Shown piece after piece: positions 8,344-17,929 of a stretch of DNA of 64,000 bases. A program made the translations under genes and the position numbers. The notes under the pieces are model-generated. The model searched no databases. It was not told the origin of the DNA and worked only from the letters and a program-made list of their open reading frames with translations. Numbering within the stretch: the first letter of the stretch is position 1; each line of letters starts with the position of its first letter. The stretch is from Nocardiopsis sp. FR4 (GTDB lineage: Bacteria > Actinomycetota > Actinomycetes > Streptosporangiales > Streptosporangiaceae), in the NCBI RefSeq assembly GCF_009830945.1, contig NZ_VWVV01000028.1, forward strand, positions 1-64,000, given 5' to 3'.

Positions 8344-9329
8344 CCGGCGCCGAACCCGGCCCGGCGGCCTCCGCCGCCGGGCGCGCCTTCTCCGTCGGCC
8401 TGCGCAACCGCTTCCGCGGCATCACCGTCCGCGAGGGGATGCTGGTGCGCGGGCCCGCGGGCTGGGGCGAGTTCTCGCCCTTCGCCGAGTACGGGCCGCG
8501 CGAGTGCGCCCGCTGGTGGGCGGCCTGCCACGAGGCGGCCCACCAGGGCTGGCCCGCCCCCGTCCGCGACCGGGTTCCGGTCAACGTCACCGTGCCCGCC
8601 GTGGACCCCGACCGCGCCCACGCGATCGTCGCCGCGGGCGGCTGCGCCACCGCCAAGGTCAAGGTGGCAGAACGCGGGCAGGACCCGGCCGAGGACCTGG
8701 CCCGCGTGGAGGCGGTGCGCGACGCCCTGGGCCCCTCGGGCCTGCTGCGGGTGGACGCCAACGGCGCCTGGGACGTCGACACCGCCGTGCGCATGGTGCG
8801 CGCGCTGGACCGTTTCGGCCTGGAGTACGTCGAGCAGCCCTGCGCCACCCTGGACGAACTCGCCGCCGTGCGCCGCCGCGTCGGGGTGCCGGTGGCCGCC
8901 GACGAGTCGGTCCGCAGGGCCGAGGACCCGCTGCGCGTGCGCGCCGCCGGGGCCGCCGACATCGTCGTGCTCAAGGTCCAGCCGCTGGGCGGGGTGCGCG
9001 CCGCGCTGCGCGTGGCCGAGGCGTGCGGCCTGCCGGTGGTGGTCTCCAGCGCCGTGGAGACCTCGGTGGGCCTGGCCGCCGGGGTGGCCCTGGCCGCCGC
9101 CCTGCCCGAGCTCCCCCACGCCTGCGGCCTGGCCACGATGCAGATGCTCACCGCCGACGTCACCGCCGACCCCCTCCTGCCCGAGGACGGTTTCCTGCCG
9201 GTGCGCCGGGTGGAGGTCGACGAGGCGAGCCTGCGCGCGGTGGAGGTCGACCCCGCCGGGTGGCGGGCCCGGGCCGCGGCGGCCCGAGCCGCCGCCGAAG
9301 GAGTCCCCGGGGCGCCCGGGGCCGGATGA
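8340..9329 (+). CDS. menC: o-succinylbenzoate synthase
   Basis: 329 aa. The GTG start overlaps the menB stop (GTGA), so the two are translationally coupled. It is an enolase-superfamily dehydratase converting SHCHC to o-succinylbenzoate. The catalytic lysine pair lies in the TAKVKV motif (about residue 104). Metal ligands are in [20 protein letters not shown] and AADESV, and the second base is in [10 protein letters not shown]. The capping region [20 protein letters not shown] is intact. Length matches actinobacterial MenC. Confidence 0.95.
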   Translation: MTGAEPGPAASAAGRAFSVGLRNRFRGITVREGMLVRGPAGWGEFSPFAEYGPRECARWWAACHEAAHQGWPAPVRDRVPVNVTVPAVDPDRAHAIVAAGGCATAKVKVAERGQDPAEDLARVEAVRDALGPSGLLRVDANGAWDVDTAVRMVRALDRFGLEYVEQPCATLDELAAVRRRVGVPVAADESVRRAEDPLRVRAAGAADIVVLKVQPLGGVRAALRVAEACGLPVVVSSAVETSVGLAAGVALAAALPELPHACGLATMQMLTADVTADPLLPEDGFLPVRRVEVDEASLRAVEVDPAGWRARAAAARAAAEGVPGAPGAG

Positions 9330-9431
9330 GGTGCCCGCGCCACCGCCGACGGGATCCGCGGGATCCCGGCGTCGGACGAGGCGCCCCGCCGCGAACCGGA
9401 TCAGGTACCCGAGTGGCGCATGGGGCGCCTG

Positions 9432-9449
9432 TGATCACTGGGGTGATCA
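9432..9449. promoter_or_regulatory. TGATCAC inverted repeat between menC and menD
   Basis: Two perfect 7-bp arms, tgatcac and gtgatca, are separated by tggg, giving an 18-bp dyad in the 245-bp gap upstream of menD. Each arm contains the palindrome TGATCA. It could be a repressor operator or a short hairpin. I cannot name a regulator. A TTGACT (9511-9516) lies further downstream, but no well-spaced -10 goes with it. Confidence 0.4.
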
Positions 9450-9574
9450 GGCGGCGCGAATGTGGGGGGACCAACAGCGGGTTCGTTCGCTTCGCGGGTA
9501 TAGGTGGGGGTTGACTGTAGGGACCGGGTCCACATGGTGATACTTGGTACACATTGAGACGATCGAGAGAGTTG

Positions 9575-11287
9575 ATGAACCCGTCTACCGCCCTGGCGCG
9601 GGTCCTGGTCGACGAACTGGCCCGCTGCGGCCTGGCCGAGGCCGTCGTCGCGCCGGGGTCGCGTTCGACACCGCTCGCCCTGGCCCTGGTCGCCCATCCC
9701 GACGTCAGGGTGCACGTACGCATCGACGAGCGCTCGGCGTCCTTCCTCGCCCTCGGACTCGCCCGGGTCTCCCGGCGCCCGGTGGCGGTGGTGTGCACCT
9801 CCGGCACGGCCGCCGCCAACTTCCACCCGGCGGTCATGGAGGCCGACGAGAGCGGAGTGCCGCTGCTGGTGCTCACCGCCGACCGGCCCCCGGAACTGCG
9901 CGGCACCGGTGCCAACCAGACCGTCGACCAGATCGGTCTGTACGGTGACGCGGTGCGCATGTTCGCCGAGGTCGGCACGCCCGACCCGGTTCCGGGCATG
10001 GTCGCCTACTGGCGCTCGCTCACCTGCCGGGCGTGGGCGTCGGCCCTGGGCGGACGCCCCGGTCCGGTCCACCTCAACGTGCCCTTCCGCGACCCGCTGA
10101 CCCCGGACGCCGACACCGGCCCCTGGCCCGAGCCGTTGGAGGGGCGCGGTACGGGCGGCCCGTGGATCAACCGGCCCGGACCTGCCACGGAGCCCGCGCC
10201 CTTCACGCTGCCCGACGCGGAGCGGGGCGTGATCGTGTGCGGTGACGGCGACTACGACCCGGTGCCCTTCCTGGCGCTGGCCGAGGCGACCGGCTGGCCG
10301 CTGCTGGCCGAACCCACCTCCAACGCCCGCCGGGCGGGCGCCGTCTCCACCTACCGACAGCTGTTGGCCTCCCCGAGCCTGGCCTCGGGCCCGGCTCCGG
10401 AGTTGGTGGTGAGCGTGGGCCGCCCCAACCTGTCCCGGCAGATCCTGGCCTACCTGCGCCGGGCCGAGCGGCACGTGGTGGTCACCGCGCAGACCCTCGG
10501 CGACCCGGCCGCGAACCTGCCCAACGCCTTCGCCGACCCCGCCCGCACCGCCACCGACGTGGTGGCCGCCGTCGCCGCCCCGGCGGGCCTGGACCCGTCC
10601 TCGCCCCGGCGCACCGACTGGTCGGACACCTGGTGGCGGGCCGAGTCGGCGGCGCGGACCGCCCTGGACGCGGTCCTGGACGCCGAGGAGGTGCTCAGCG
10701 AGCCCCGCCTGGCGCGCGACCTCGTCGCGCACCTGTCCGCGGGCTCCCTGCTCTTCGCCGGGTCCAGCATGCCCATCCGCGACCTGGACGCCACCATGCG
10801 CTCCCGCTGCGGTGTGCGCCTGGTCGGCAACCGGGGTGTGAGCGGGATCGACGGGACCGTCTCCACCGCGGTCGGCGCGGCCCTGGCCCACCAGGCCGAC
10901 GGGGGCGGGCAGGCCTACGCCCTGCTCGGCGACCTGGCGATGCTGCACGACCAGAACGGCCTGCTCATCGGCCCGGGCGAACCCCGTCCGGACCTGGCGG
11001 TCGTGGTGGTCAACAACGACGGCGGCGGGATCTTCTCCGGTCTGGAGCAGGCCGGGCACCCCGACTTCGAGAGGGTGTTCGGCACCCCGCACGGAGTGTC
11101 CATGGAGCGGGTGGCGGCCGTGGCCGACCTGCCCTACACCCGCCTGGAGTGGGCCACCGACCTGCCCAAGGCCCTGCTGGGCGAGGGGATGCGCCTGATC
11201 GAGGTGCACACCCACCGAGCCGACAGCGCCGCGCTGCGCCGCCGGGTGCAGGCCGCCGTGGACGCCGCCCTCGACGACGTCCTCTGA
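9575..11287 (+). CDS. menD: SEPHCHC synthase (2-succinyl-5-enolpyruvyl-6-hydroxy-3-cyclohexene-1-carboxylate synthase)
   Basis: 570 aa. It is a thiamine-diphosphate enzyme joining isochorismate and 2-oxoglutarate, the first committed menaquinone step. The N-terminal Pyr domain has CGLAEAVVAPGSRSTPLALA and the catalytic-Glu region VHVRIDERSASFLALGLAR. The C-terminal PP domain has the GDLAMLHDQNG metal-binding motif, then VVVVNNDGGGIFS. I chose ATG 9575 because MenD proteins begin 'MNPSTALARVLVDEL'; an upstream frame to 9554 adds seven unrelated residues. It is separated from menC by 245 bp and may have its own promoter. Confidence 0.95.
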   Translation: MNPSTALARVLVDELARCGLAEAVVAPGSRSTPLALALVAHPDVRVHVRIDERSASFLALGLARVSRRPVAVVCTSGTAAANFHPAVMEADESGVPLLVLTADRPPELRGTGANQTVDQIGLYGDAVRMFAEVGTPDPVPGMVAYWRSLTCRAWASALGGRPGPVHLNVPFRDPLTPDADTGPWPEPLEGRGTGGPWINRPGPATEPAPFTLPDAERGVIVCGDGDYDPVPFLALAEATGWPLLAEPTSNARRAGAVSTYRQLLASPSLASGPAPELVVSVGRPNLSRQILAYLRRAERHVVVTAQTLGDPAANLPNAFADPARTATDVVAAVAAPAGLDPSSPRRTDWSDTWWRAESAARTALDAVLDAEEVLSEPRLARDLVAHLSAGSLLFAGSSMPIRDLDATMRSRCGVRLVGNRGVSGIDGTVSTAVGAALAHQADGGGQAYALLGDLAMLHDQNGLLIGPGEPRPDLAVVVVNNDGGGIFSGLEQAGHPDFERVFGTPHGVSMERVAAVADLPYTRLEWATDLPKALLGEGMRLIEVHTHRADSAALRRRVQAAVDAALDDVL

Positions 11288-11294
11288 CCCCGAA

Positions 11295-11323
11295 CGGGGC
11301 GAGGCCCTCCGAACCCCGCCCCG
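11295..11323 (+). terminator. Terminator hairpin after menD
   Basis: 7-bp arms cggggcg and cgccccg lie 8 bases past the menD stop, with a 15-nt loop. It is moderately strong and GC-only. Confidence 0.5.
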
Positions 11324-11404
11324 GACGGCGCCCTCCGACCACACCGCCCCGCGCGCGGTCCCGTACCCGTGGACGGGCCCGGTACCCGGAGCCGTCACAC
11401 GTAC

Positions 11405-11425
11405 GGGACCGCCGGGGGCGGTCCC
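11405..11425 (-). terminator. Terminator hairpin at the end of the siderophore operon
   Basis: Perfect 9-bp arms (gggaccgcc and ggcggtccc) with a ggg loop lie 14 bases beyond the stop of the minus-strand GS-like gene, which is the last gene of the seven-gene siderophore operon. Confidence 0.7.
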
Positions 11426-11438
11426 TCCCGAAAGTCCG

Positions 11439-12866
11439 CTAGCCGCGCTCGAAGTGGCGGCGGCGCTCGAAGTCGGTGACCGAGGCCGAGAACGCGGCCA
11501 GCTCCGCGCGGGCCGCCGCCGCGTAGTGTCGCACCACGTCCGGGCCGAAGCAGGTCCGGGCCGGGGCGCTGGACTCCCAGGCCAGCACCGCCTCCTCCAG
11601 GGAGGCGGGCAGCCGGGGCAGGTCCGCCTCGGCTGCGTTGCCCCGGACGGGCTCGGGCAGCTCCAGCTCCCGGTCGACGCCGTACAGGCCCGCCGCGACG
11701 ATCCCCGCCACCGCCGTGTAGGGGTTGGCGTCCCCGCCCGGCACCCGGAACTCGATCCGCGCCGAGTCCCCCGAGCCCACCACCCGCACCGGGCACGTGC
11801 GGTTGTCCAGCCCCCAGGAGACGGTGCTGGGCGCGTAGCCCAGCGGGGACAGGCGCTTGAAGGAGTTGACGTTGGGCGCCCACAGCAGCGCGAAGTCGCG
11901 CATGCACGCCAGCTGGCCCGCCACGAAGTGCTCCATCACCCGGGACATGCCGTACCGCCCCGAGCCGTCGTCGGCGAACACCGGCTCCCCGTTCCCGTCG
12001 CGCAGCGACAGGTGCACGTGGCAGGAGTTGCCCTCGCCCTCGTCGAACTTGGCCATGAAGGTCAGCGCCACCCCGGCCTGGGCGGCCAGCGCACGGGCCC
12101 CCGCCTTGTAGACCACGTGGTTGTCGCAGGTGCGCAGGGCCTCGTCGTAGCGGAACACGATCTCGTACTGGCCCGGGTGGCACTCCCCGCGCGCGGACTC
12201 CACCGTCATGCCGGTGCGCTCCATCGCGGTGCGGATGCGGCGCACGAGCGGGTCGATCTCGGCCACCTCGGGCAGCGCGTAGTCGGAGTTGAACCGGGTC
12301 GCGCTGGTCAGGCCGCGGTAGTCGGCCTCGAAGGCCTCCTGGTAGGAGTCGCGGAAGACCAGGAACTCCAGTTCGGTCCCGGCCAGGGCGTGCCAGCCGC
12401 GCTCGGCGAGCCGCTCCAGCTGGGTGCGCAGCACCTGCCGGGGCGCCACCGCCACCGGGCGCCCGTCGGCGCCGCGGGCGTCGCCGAGGACCAGCGCGGT
12501 GCCCGGGTCCCAGGGCAGGTAGCGCAGGGTGCCGGGGTCGGGCACGATCGCGAAGTCGCCGAGCCCGCCGCCCCACGGGTCGGTGGCGTAGCCCGGCCGC
12601 GACTCCATCTCCACGTCGGTGGCCAGCAGGTAGAGGCAGGCGCCGAACCCCTCCGACAGCACCCGGGAGGCGAAGTCGCGCGGGTTGAGGCGGCTGCCCT
12701 GCACCCGGCCCTGCAGGTCGGGCAGGGCCACGATGACGTCGCTGATCGCCCCGGCGGCGGCGTCGGCGCGCAGCCGCTCCAACGGGACGGGGAAGGGCGG
12801 GGGCGGCGGCGCGGGCGGCAGGGTCTCGCGCAGGGGCGGCAGGCCGTCGCCGATGAGCGGGCTCAC
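11439..12866 (-). CDS. Glutamine-synthetase-family ligase in the siderophore operon (gamma-glutamylamine synthetase-like)
   Basis: 475 aa. GTG 12866 overlaps the preceding synthetase stop (GTGA), so it belongs to the siderophore operon as its last gene. The GS active site looks complete: TELEFLVF metal-binding Glu pair, ARGECHPGQYEI, the NSCHVHLSL nucleotide/metal region, NSFKRL and LDNRTCPVRVVG, and the glutamyl-phosphate-binding RIEFRVPGGDANPYTA. It lacks the adenylylation Tyr loop of GlnA. The pattern is closest to the PuuA/GlnA3/GlnA4 type, which joins glutamate to amines rather than to ammonia. A housekeeping glutamine synthetase is unlikely in this place. I infer gamma-glutamylation or amidation of a siderophore diamine or carboxylate; the substrate is unproven. 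Confidence 0.85.
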   Translation of the reverse strand: MSPLIGDGLPPLRETLPPAPPPPPFPVPLERLRADAAAGAISDVIVALPDLQGRVQGSRLNPRDFASRVLSEGFGACLYLLATDVEMESRPGYATDPWGGGLGDFAIVPDPGTLRYLPWDPGTALVLGDARGADGRPVAVAPRQVLRTQLERLAERGWHALAGTELEFLVFRDSYQEAFEADYRGLTSATRFNSDYALPEVAEIDPLVRRIRTAMERTGMTVESARGECHPGQYEIVFRYDEALRTCDNHVVYKAGARALAAQAGVALTFMAKFDEGEGNSCHVHLSLRDGNGEPVFADDGSGRYGMSRVMEHFVAGQLACMRDFALLWAPNVNSFKRLSPLGYAPSTVSWGLDNRTCPVRVVGSGDSARIEFRVPGGDANPYTAVAGIVAAGLYGVDRELELPEPVRGNAAEADLPRLPASLEEAVLAWESSAPARTCFGPDVVRHYAAAARAELAAFSASVTDFERRRHFERG

Positions 12867-14785
12867 GCGCGGCCCCCCGTCCGGTGCGGCCGCTCGGGCC
12901 GGTCCCGGGGGTCGGGCCGGTGCAGCGGGTTGGGCACCGGGGGCGCGTCCAGGTGGAACTCCGCGTCGCGCTCGGCCCGGTCGTGGTAGCCGCCGCCCAG
13001 CAGGCGCTCCCGGTTCAGGCAGACCCGCTCGAAGGCGGGCGCCAGCAGGTCGAACAGGGCGAAGCGGTCGGCCAGCTCGGGGAACCCGGCCTGGTAGCGC
13101 AGCACCTCGGCGCGCACCAGCTCCCAGAACCGCTCCTCGGGCACGCCGAGGTGCTCCTCCGCCAGCGGGGCCAGGTAGCGGAAGTGCCCCACGAACAGCG
13201 ACTTGACGACGGAGGAGGTCAGTTCCGCGGCGTCGAAGCGCATCAGCACGCCCAGCGCCTCGGCGGGCAGGTCGGCGTACTCGGGCAGGTCGGTGTCCAG
13301 CAGCTTCATGTCGTCCACGAAGTCCTTGACCGCCAGCCGCACCGGCCGGTCGCGGTCGTCGTAGACCACGACGGCGTTCTCCCCGTGCGGGTTGAACGCC
13401 AGCCCGTACCGGTAGAGCAGGTGCAGCACCGGCGGCAGGACGGCGGCGAACAGCGCGCGCAGCCACTCCTGGGCGGGCAGGCCCGAGCGCTCCACGAGTT
13501 CGGCGGTCAGCGCACGCCCGTGCGCGTCCACGTGCAGCAGCGCGGCCAGGGTGCGGGCCCGCTCGCCCGGCTCCAGCAGCTCGGTGACCGGCTCGCGCCA
13601 CAGCGCGCCGAGCAGCTGCCGGTGCCGGTAGGGGGCGTCGGGGATCTCCTCCAGGACCGGGTGGCGCACGGCCACCGCGGCGACCTCGCCGGGCAGCACC
13701 ACCCGGCAGTGCTCGGACAGGAACGCGTCGCGCCCGCGCAGGGCGTGCACCCACCGGGTGCTGGCGGGCGCGGCCCGGCACAGCTCGGTGGGGATCCCCC
13801 GGTAGACCATCGTGTTGAGGATGGCCAGCGAGAGCTTGACGTTGAGCCGCCCGGGACGGGTGAGGTTGGTGAAGGTGCGGATGGACTGCTGGGGCAGGTA
13901 GTCGTCGTCGGCCTCGCCCAGCGGCACGATCAGGCCCTCGGCGAGTTCGGCGGCGAACAGGGGCACCACCACCTCGTCCCACTGCCAGGGGTGCACCGGC
14001 AGCCACACGAACTCCGCGGCCCGCCCGCCGCCGGAGCGCACCGCCTCCTCCAGGCGCCCGGTGAACAGGGCGGTCAGCTCCGGGCCCAGTTCGGCGGCGC
14101 GCAGGGCCTCCTGGTCCAGACCGGGAACGCCGTGGTGCTCGGCCAGGGAGCGGTGCACGGCGATCCACGGCAGGCGCAGGGGCCGCCGGGCCTCGGGCGG
14201 GTAGTGGGCGCGGTCGCGGGCGGAGAAGCCCACCCTCCCCTTGTTGGCGAAGATCCAGGGGTGGCCGCCCTGGTGCCCCTCCAGCCCGGCGTGCGGCAGG
14301 TCGGCCAGCTCGGCGCTGGTGGCGGCCGTCGCGGCCAGGCGGGCGTCGGCGCTCAGGGTCGCGGTCAGCTCCCCCACGGTGAAGGCCTCCACGGCCGGGT
14401 CCACGGCCCCGGCCGTACCCAGGTCGCGCAGCAGGGTGAAGGGCGAGGCGGGTGTGCGGGCGCCGTCGGCGGCCTCGCGCAGGACGCCGCCGGGGTCGAC
14501 CCGCCAGCCGTCCATGCCGGTGCGCCGTCCGGTGAACAGGTAGGCGGCGCCGTCGTGGACGCGGACCCGCCAGCGCCCGCCGCCGGGAGCCCCCTCCGGC
14601 TCGGGGCGCAGCGCGTACTCGAAGCACAGCTCGGCGACCATCTTGGCGGTCAGGTGCTCGCTGGCGCGCCGCCAGTGCGCGGGGGTCAGCTCCGCCGGTA
14701 CCGGCGGGGGCGGCGCGGCGCCGGACGCGCGGTCCGGCGCCTGGTCGTGCACCTGTTCGGGCGCCTGGTCGGGTGCGGCGGTCAT
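12863..14785 (-). CDS. NIS siderophore synthetase, IucA/IucC family (second copy)
   Basis: 640 aa from ATG 14785, with GGAG six bases before it. NIS synthetases adenylate a carboxylate (citrate, succinate or a half-amide) and transfer it to an amine or hydroxylamine. Landmarks are GHPWIFANKGRVGFS (about 174-188), PEARRPLRLPWIAVH, QQSIRTFTNLTRPGRLNVKL (the ATP/citrate-binding core), FNPHGENAVVVYDD and RLAVKDFVDDMKLLD, and a C-terminal FhuF-like LNRERLLGGGYHDRAERDAE. The N-terminal 35 residues are a disordered Pro/Ala/Asp extension. It is clearly paralogous to the gene upstream. Whether it is type A, B or C cannot be decided by eye. Confidence 0.93.
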   Translation of the reverse strand: MTAAPDQAPEQVHDQAPDRASGAAPPPPVPAELTPAHWRRASEHLTAKMVAELCFEYALRPEPEGAPGGGRWRVRVHDGAAYLFTGRRTGMDGWRVDPGGVLREAADGARTPASPFTLLRDLGTAGAVDPAVEAFTVGELTATLSADARLAATAATSAELADLPHAGLEGHQGGHPWIFANKGRVGFSARDRAHYPPEARRPLRLPWIAVHRSLAEHHGVPGLDQEALRAAELGPELTALFTGRLEEAVRSGGGRAAEFVWLPVHPWQWDEVVVPLFAAELAEGLIVPLGEADDDYLPQQSIRTFTNLTRPGRLNVKLSLAILNTMVYRGIPTELCRAAPASTRWVHALRGRDAFLSEHCRVVLPGEVAAVAVRHPVLEEIPDAPYRHRQLLGALWREPVTELLEPGERARTLAALLHVDAHGRALTAELVERSGLPAQEWLRALFAAVLPPVLHLLYRYGLAFNPHGENAVVVYDDRDRPVRLAVKDFVDDMKLLDTDLPEYADLPAEALGVLMRFDAAELTSSVVKSLFVGHFRYLAPLAEEHLGVPEERFWELVRAEVLRYQAGFPELADRFALFDLLAPAFERVCLNRERLLGGGYHDRAERDAEFHLDAPPVPNPLHRPDPRDRPERPHRTGGRA

Positions 14786-14841
14786 CGCGGTCTCCGGGGT
14801 GGTGGTCGTGGCGGGTGCGGCGTCGGGGAGCGGAGGGCGGT

Positions 14842-16704
14842 TCAACGGCCGTCCCCGGCCCCGGTCCGTTCCTCGGATCGGTCTCCGGCCCGGTCCCCGG
14901 GTACGGCGAGCGGGTTGTCGACCGTGCCGTGCATGACGTCGAACTCGGCGTCGCGCTCGGCCCGTTCGTGGAACCCGCCCCCCATGAGCTGCTCGCGGTT
15001 CAGGGCGACGCGGCCCACCCGGGGGGCCAGCAGGTCGAACCAGGCGAAGCGGTCGGCGAGCTCGGGGAAGCGCGCGTGGTAGGCCAGCACCTGCTCGCGC
15101 GCCAGCGCCCACAGCCGCGCGCCGGGCAGGCCCAGCTGGCGCTCGACGATGTCGGCGAGGAAGCGCAGGTGCCCGGCGCCGATCGCGGAGAGCACCGAGT
15201 GCGCCAGCTCCTCGGGCTTCCAGCGGTGCAGCACGGCGCGCACGTGCTCGGGGATCTCGGCGTACTCGGGCAGGTCGAAGGGAAGGAGCTCCACGTCCGA
15301 TCCGAAGTCCTTGAGCGCGATGCGCACGGGCGCCTCGTCCGCGTCGAAGACGAGCACGACGTTCTCCCCGTGCGGGGTGAAGGAGGCCCCGTACCGGTAC
15401 AGGTAGTGCAGCACCGGCGGGAGCAGGGCGCCCAGGAAGCGGCGCAGCCACTCCTCGGCGCCCAGCCCGGAACGCTCCACCAGCTCGGCGACCAGGGCCC
15501 GGCCGTCGGCGCCCTCCAGCAGCAGGCAGGCCATGGTGCGGGCGCGCTCGCCCCCGGCCAGGTGGCGGTGGATCGGCTCGCGCCAGATGGTGCCCAGCAG
15601 CTCGTGGAAGCGGTAGGGGGCCTGCGACATCCGGTCGAAGACCGGGTGCGGGACGGTGGCCGAGGCCCGCTCGGCGAGCATGACCACCCCCGTCTCCAGG
15701 AAGAAGGGGTCGCGTTCGGCCAGGGCGCGCAGCCAGGTGCTGGTGTGCGGGGCGCACCCGGTCTGGGTGCCCGACAGCCCCCGCCACACCAGGGTGTTGC
15801 GGATCATCAGGGGCACCTTGACGTTGAGCCGGTCGGGCCGGTCCAGGTTCATCAGGGTGCGGATGGACTGGAAGGGGCGGTACCGGTCCCGGCTGAGTCC
15901 CAGGCGCACCACCCGCCCCAGAGCGATCTCGGAGGCGAAGAGCGGGGCGATGACCTCGTCCCACTGGAAGGGGTGCACCGGCAGCCACAGGTAGGCGTCC
16001 GGATCGCCGCCGCGCCCGCGCACGCGCTCGGCGAAGGCGGCCCGCTGGTCGGCGTCCAGCTCTCCGGCCAGCAGCGTGGCGCGGTCGGTCCCGGCCATCG
16101 CCTGGAAGCGGCCCAGGTCGGGGTGGACGGCGATCCACACCAGGTGGAAGGCGCCGCGCGCCTCGGGGGTGTAGCGCGCGGCGTCGGCGGCGGAGAAACC
16201 CAGACGGCCCTTGTTGACGAAGATGCACGGGTGCCCGGTCTGGTACCCCTCCAGGTCCTCGTAGGGCAGGTCGGCCAGCTCGGCCGCGGGCAGCGCGTCG
16301 GCCGTCAGGCGGGCGTCGGCGGCGTGCGTGGCCAGCAGGTCGCGCACCACCTCCGCCAGGGAGTCACCGGGCAGGCCCACGGTCTCCTGGGTGTCGGTGA
16401 CGAACCGGGTGGGGTCCCACGCGGGCTCCTCGCCGCTCCCGGTACGGCGGACCAGGGAGGCGGCGTCCACGTGCCAGGAGCCGAACCCGCCCCGGCGGGC
16501 GGTGAAGGCGTAGGACGTCCCGCCGTCCGCCTCCAGGATCCAGGCGTTCGGGCCCCGCTCCGGCTCGGGCCGGGGCAGGACCATCTCCTCGTAGGCCAGC
16601 TCGCCGACCATGTGGGCGAGCAGGCGCCGGCCGGCCCGGCGCCAGACGTCGGGGTCGGTGGTGGCGCGGTCGTCGTCGCGGTCGGTGTACGCGGTCTCAG
16701 GCAT
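14842..16704 (-). CDS. NIS siderophore synthetase, IucA/IucC family (first copy)
   Basis: 620 aa from ATG 16704, overlapping the upstream exporter gene by 8 bp. It has the same architecture as its downstream paralogue: GHPCIFVNKGRLGFS (about 157-171), SIRTLMNLDRPDRLNVKVPL, FTPHGENVVLVFD, RIALKDFGSDVELL and LNREQLMGGGFHERAERDAE. Two synthetases together with a hydroxylase and an acyltransferase are the rule for asymmetric or two-armed citrate siderophores such as aerobactin, arthrobactin and rhizobactin. One adds the first arm and the other the second. Desferrioxamine-type operons normally have one. Confidence 0.93.
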   Translation of the reverse strand: MPETAYTDRDDDRATTDPDVWRRAGRRLLAHMVGELAYEEMVLPRPEPERGPNAWILEADGGTSYAFTARRGGFGSWHVDAASLVRRTGSGEEPAWDPTRFVTDTQETVGLPGDSLAEVVRDLLATHAADARLTADALPAAELADLPYEDLEGYQTGHPCIFVNKGRLGFSAADAARYTPEARGAFHLVWIAVHPDLGRFQAMAGTDRATLLAGELDADQRAAFAERVRGRGGDPDAYLWLPVHPFQWDEVIAPLFASEIALGRVVRLGLSRDRYRPFQSIRTLMNLDRPDRLNVKVPLMIRNTLVWRGLSGTQTGCAPHTSTWLRALAERDPFFLETGVVMLAERASATVPHPVFDRMSQAPYRFHELLGTIWREPIHRHLAGGERARTMACLLLEGADGRALVAELVERSGLGAEEWLRRFLGALLPPVLHYLYRYGASFTPHGENVVLVFDADEAPVRIALKDFGSDVELLPFDLPEYAEIPEHVRAVLHRWKPEELAHSVLSAIGAGHLRFLADIVERQLGLPGARLWALAREQVLAYHARFPELADRFAWFDLLAPRVGRVALNREQLMGGGFHERAERDAEFDVMHGTVDNPLAVPGDRAGDRSEERTGAGDGR

Positions 16705-17929
16705 GCTGTGTGTCTTCCGTCCGGTGCGCGGTCGTGGTCGGTGGGGCGGGTGCGGCGGGAGGCGTGCGCCCGGGTGGCAGGGCCAGGACGAGGGCGAGCA
16801 CGCCGAACAGGGCCGCCCCGGCGGCCAGGGGCAGGCCCAGCCCGGCTCCGGCCAGGGCCGTGGCCAGCACGGGACTGACCAGGGTCGCGCCCACCCGCAC
16901 GGTGGCCACGACGGAGAAGGCCGGTCCGCGGGCCCCGGTCACCTCGAACACCCGCAGGTCCAGGGCCACGTGCCCCAGGCCCAGCCCGGCGCCGAACACC
17001 ACCCGCCCCAGGGCCAGCAGGGCGGGGTCGGGGGTGAGGAACTGCGCCAGCAGGCCCAGGGCGGCCACCGCGCAGGAGACCGGGAGCAGGGACCGGCCCA
17101 GCAGGGCGTGCGCCCGGTGCGCCAGGGGCAGGACCGCCAGCACCGTGACCTGCGGCAGCAGGAACAGCAGCGCCGCCGCGGTGGTGCCCGCCCCGCCGTC
17201 CTCGGCGTACAGGGTGAAGAAGGGGCGCACCACCAGGCGGGCGGTCTCGGCCGCCAGCACGGCCGTGCACACCGCCGCCAGGGCGACCAGGGCCGTACGC
17301 CCCCGCCGGGGGGCGGGGCCGGCGTTCGGGGGTTCGGAGCCGTCGGGGTCCGTGCCCCCGGGGGTGAGCGCCGGGCCGTCGGCGGAGCGGGGCAGGCGGC
17401 GGTGGCACAGCACCGCCAGCGCCACGTACAGCAGGGAGCACGCCGCGATCCCGTACCGGGGTTCGGGCAGCGCCATGATCGCGGCGCCCAGCACGGTGGC
17501 GACCACGACCCCGCCGTTGACGACGTAGGCGAACAGCGTCACGTCGCGTACGCGGTCGCGGCCGGTGCCCACGAACGCCGGATAGGCCAGCGTGAAGGCC
17601 ATGGTGACCACCACCGAGGCGGCCGACAGCACCAGGAACGCGAGGTAGGAGGGCGCCGCGGCCAGCACCAGCTCCAGCACCGCCGCCACGGCCAGCGAGC
17701 CCACCACCAGCGAGCGCAGTGAGGCGCGGCGCGCGGCCAGCCCCCACAGCGGCATGGCCGCCAGGGCGGCCACCCGGCACACCCAGATGTAGGTCCCGGT
17801 GGCCGCGGGGTCGGTGACCCCGAACAGCCGCTCGAACAGCTGCGGGTAGAACGGGCTCAGCGCCACGTCCCCCACCAGGTGCAGGAGGACGACCAGCAGG
17901 TACAGGCGCCGGAAGGCCGGAGCCGTCAT
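16697..17929 (-). CDS. MFS transporter, probable siderophore exporter
   Basis: 410 aa with about 12 hydrophobic segments and a Pro/Gly-rich central cytoplasmic loop (residues about 185-210) between the two six-helix halves. ATG 17929 overlaps the hydroxylase stop (ATGA), and its own end overlaps the synthetase start by 8 bp. Its position inside an iron-regulated biosynthetic operon matches SbnD, PvsC and AlcS-type exporters that secrete the finished NIS siderophore. Substrate and direction of transport are inferred from context. Confidence 0.85.
   Translation of the reverse strand: MTAPAFRRLYLLVVLLHLVGDVALSPFYPQLFERLFGVTDPAATGTYIWVCRVAALAAMPLWGLAARRASLRSLVVGSLAVAAVLELVLAAAPSYLAFLVLSAASVVVTMAFTLAYPAFVGTGRDRVRDVTLFAYVVNGGVVVATVLGAAIMALPEPRYGIAACSLLYVALAVLCHRRLPRSADGPALTPGGTDPDGSEPPNAGPAPRRGRTALVALAAVCTAVLAAETARLVVRPFFTLYAEDGGAGTTAAALLFLLPQVTVLAVLPLAHRAHALLGRSLLPVSCAVAALGLLAQFLTPDPALLALGRVVFGAGLGLGHVALDLRVFEVTGARGPAFSVVATVRVGATLVSPVLATALAGAGLGLPLAAGAALFGVLALVLALPPGRTPPAAPAPPTTTAHRTEDTQHA

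Noticed and set aside
9511..9540. TTGACT at 9511-9516 as -35 of a menD promoter
   Set aside because: The only -10-like word (GATACT) is about 22 bp away, too far for a standard promoter, so I did not annotate it.
12863..16228. One continuous 1121-codon minus-strand frame across both NIS genes, which could suggest a fusion
   Set aside because: Upstream of ATG 14785 this frame is out of register with the first synthetase (14842-16704), which has its own stop and start. The two are separate genes.
12884..16878. Long plus-strand frames opposite the two NIS synthetases
   Set aside because: They are Val/Gly/Gln/His-rich shadows of the synthetase codons. Starts, ribosome-binding sites and family motifs are all on the minus strand.
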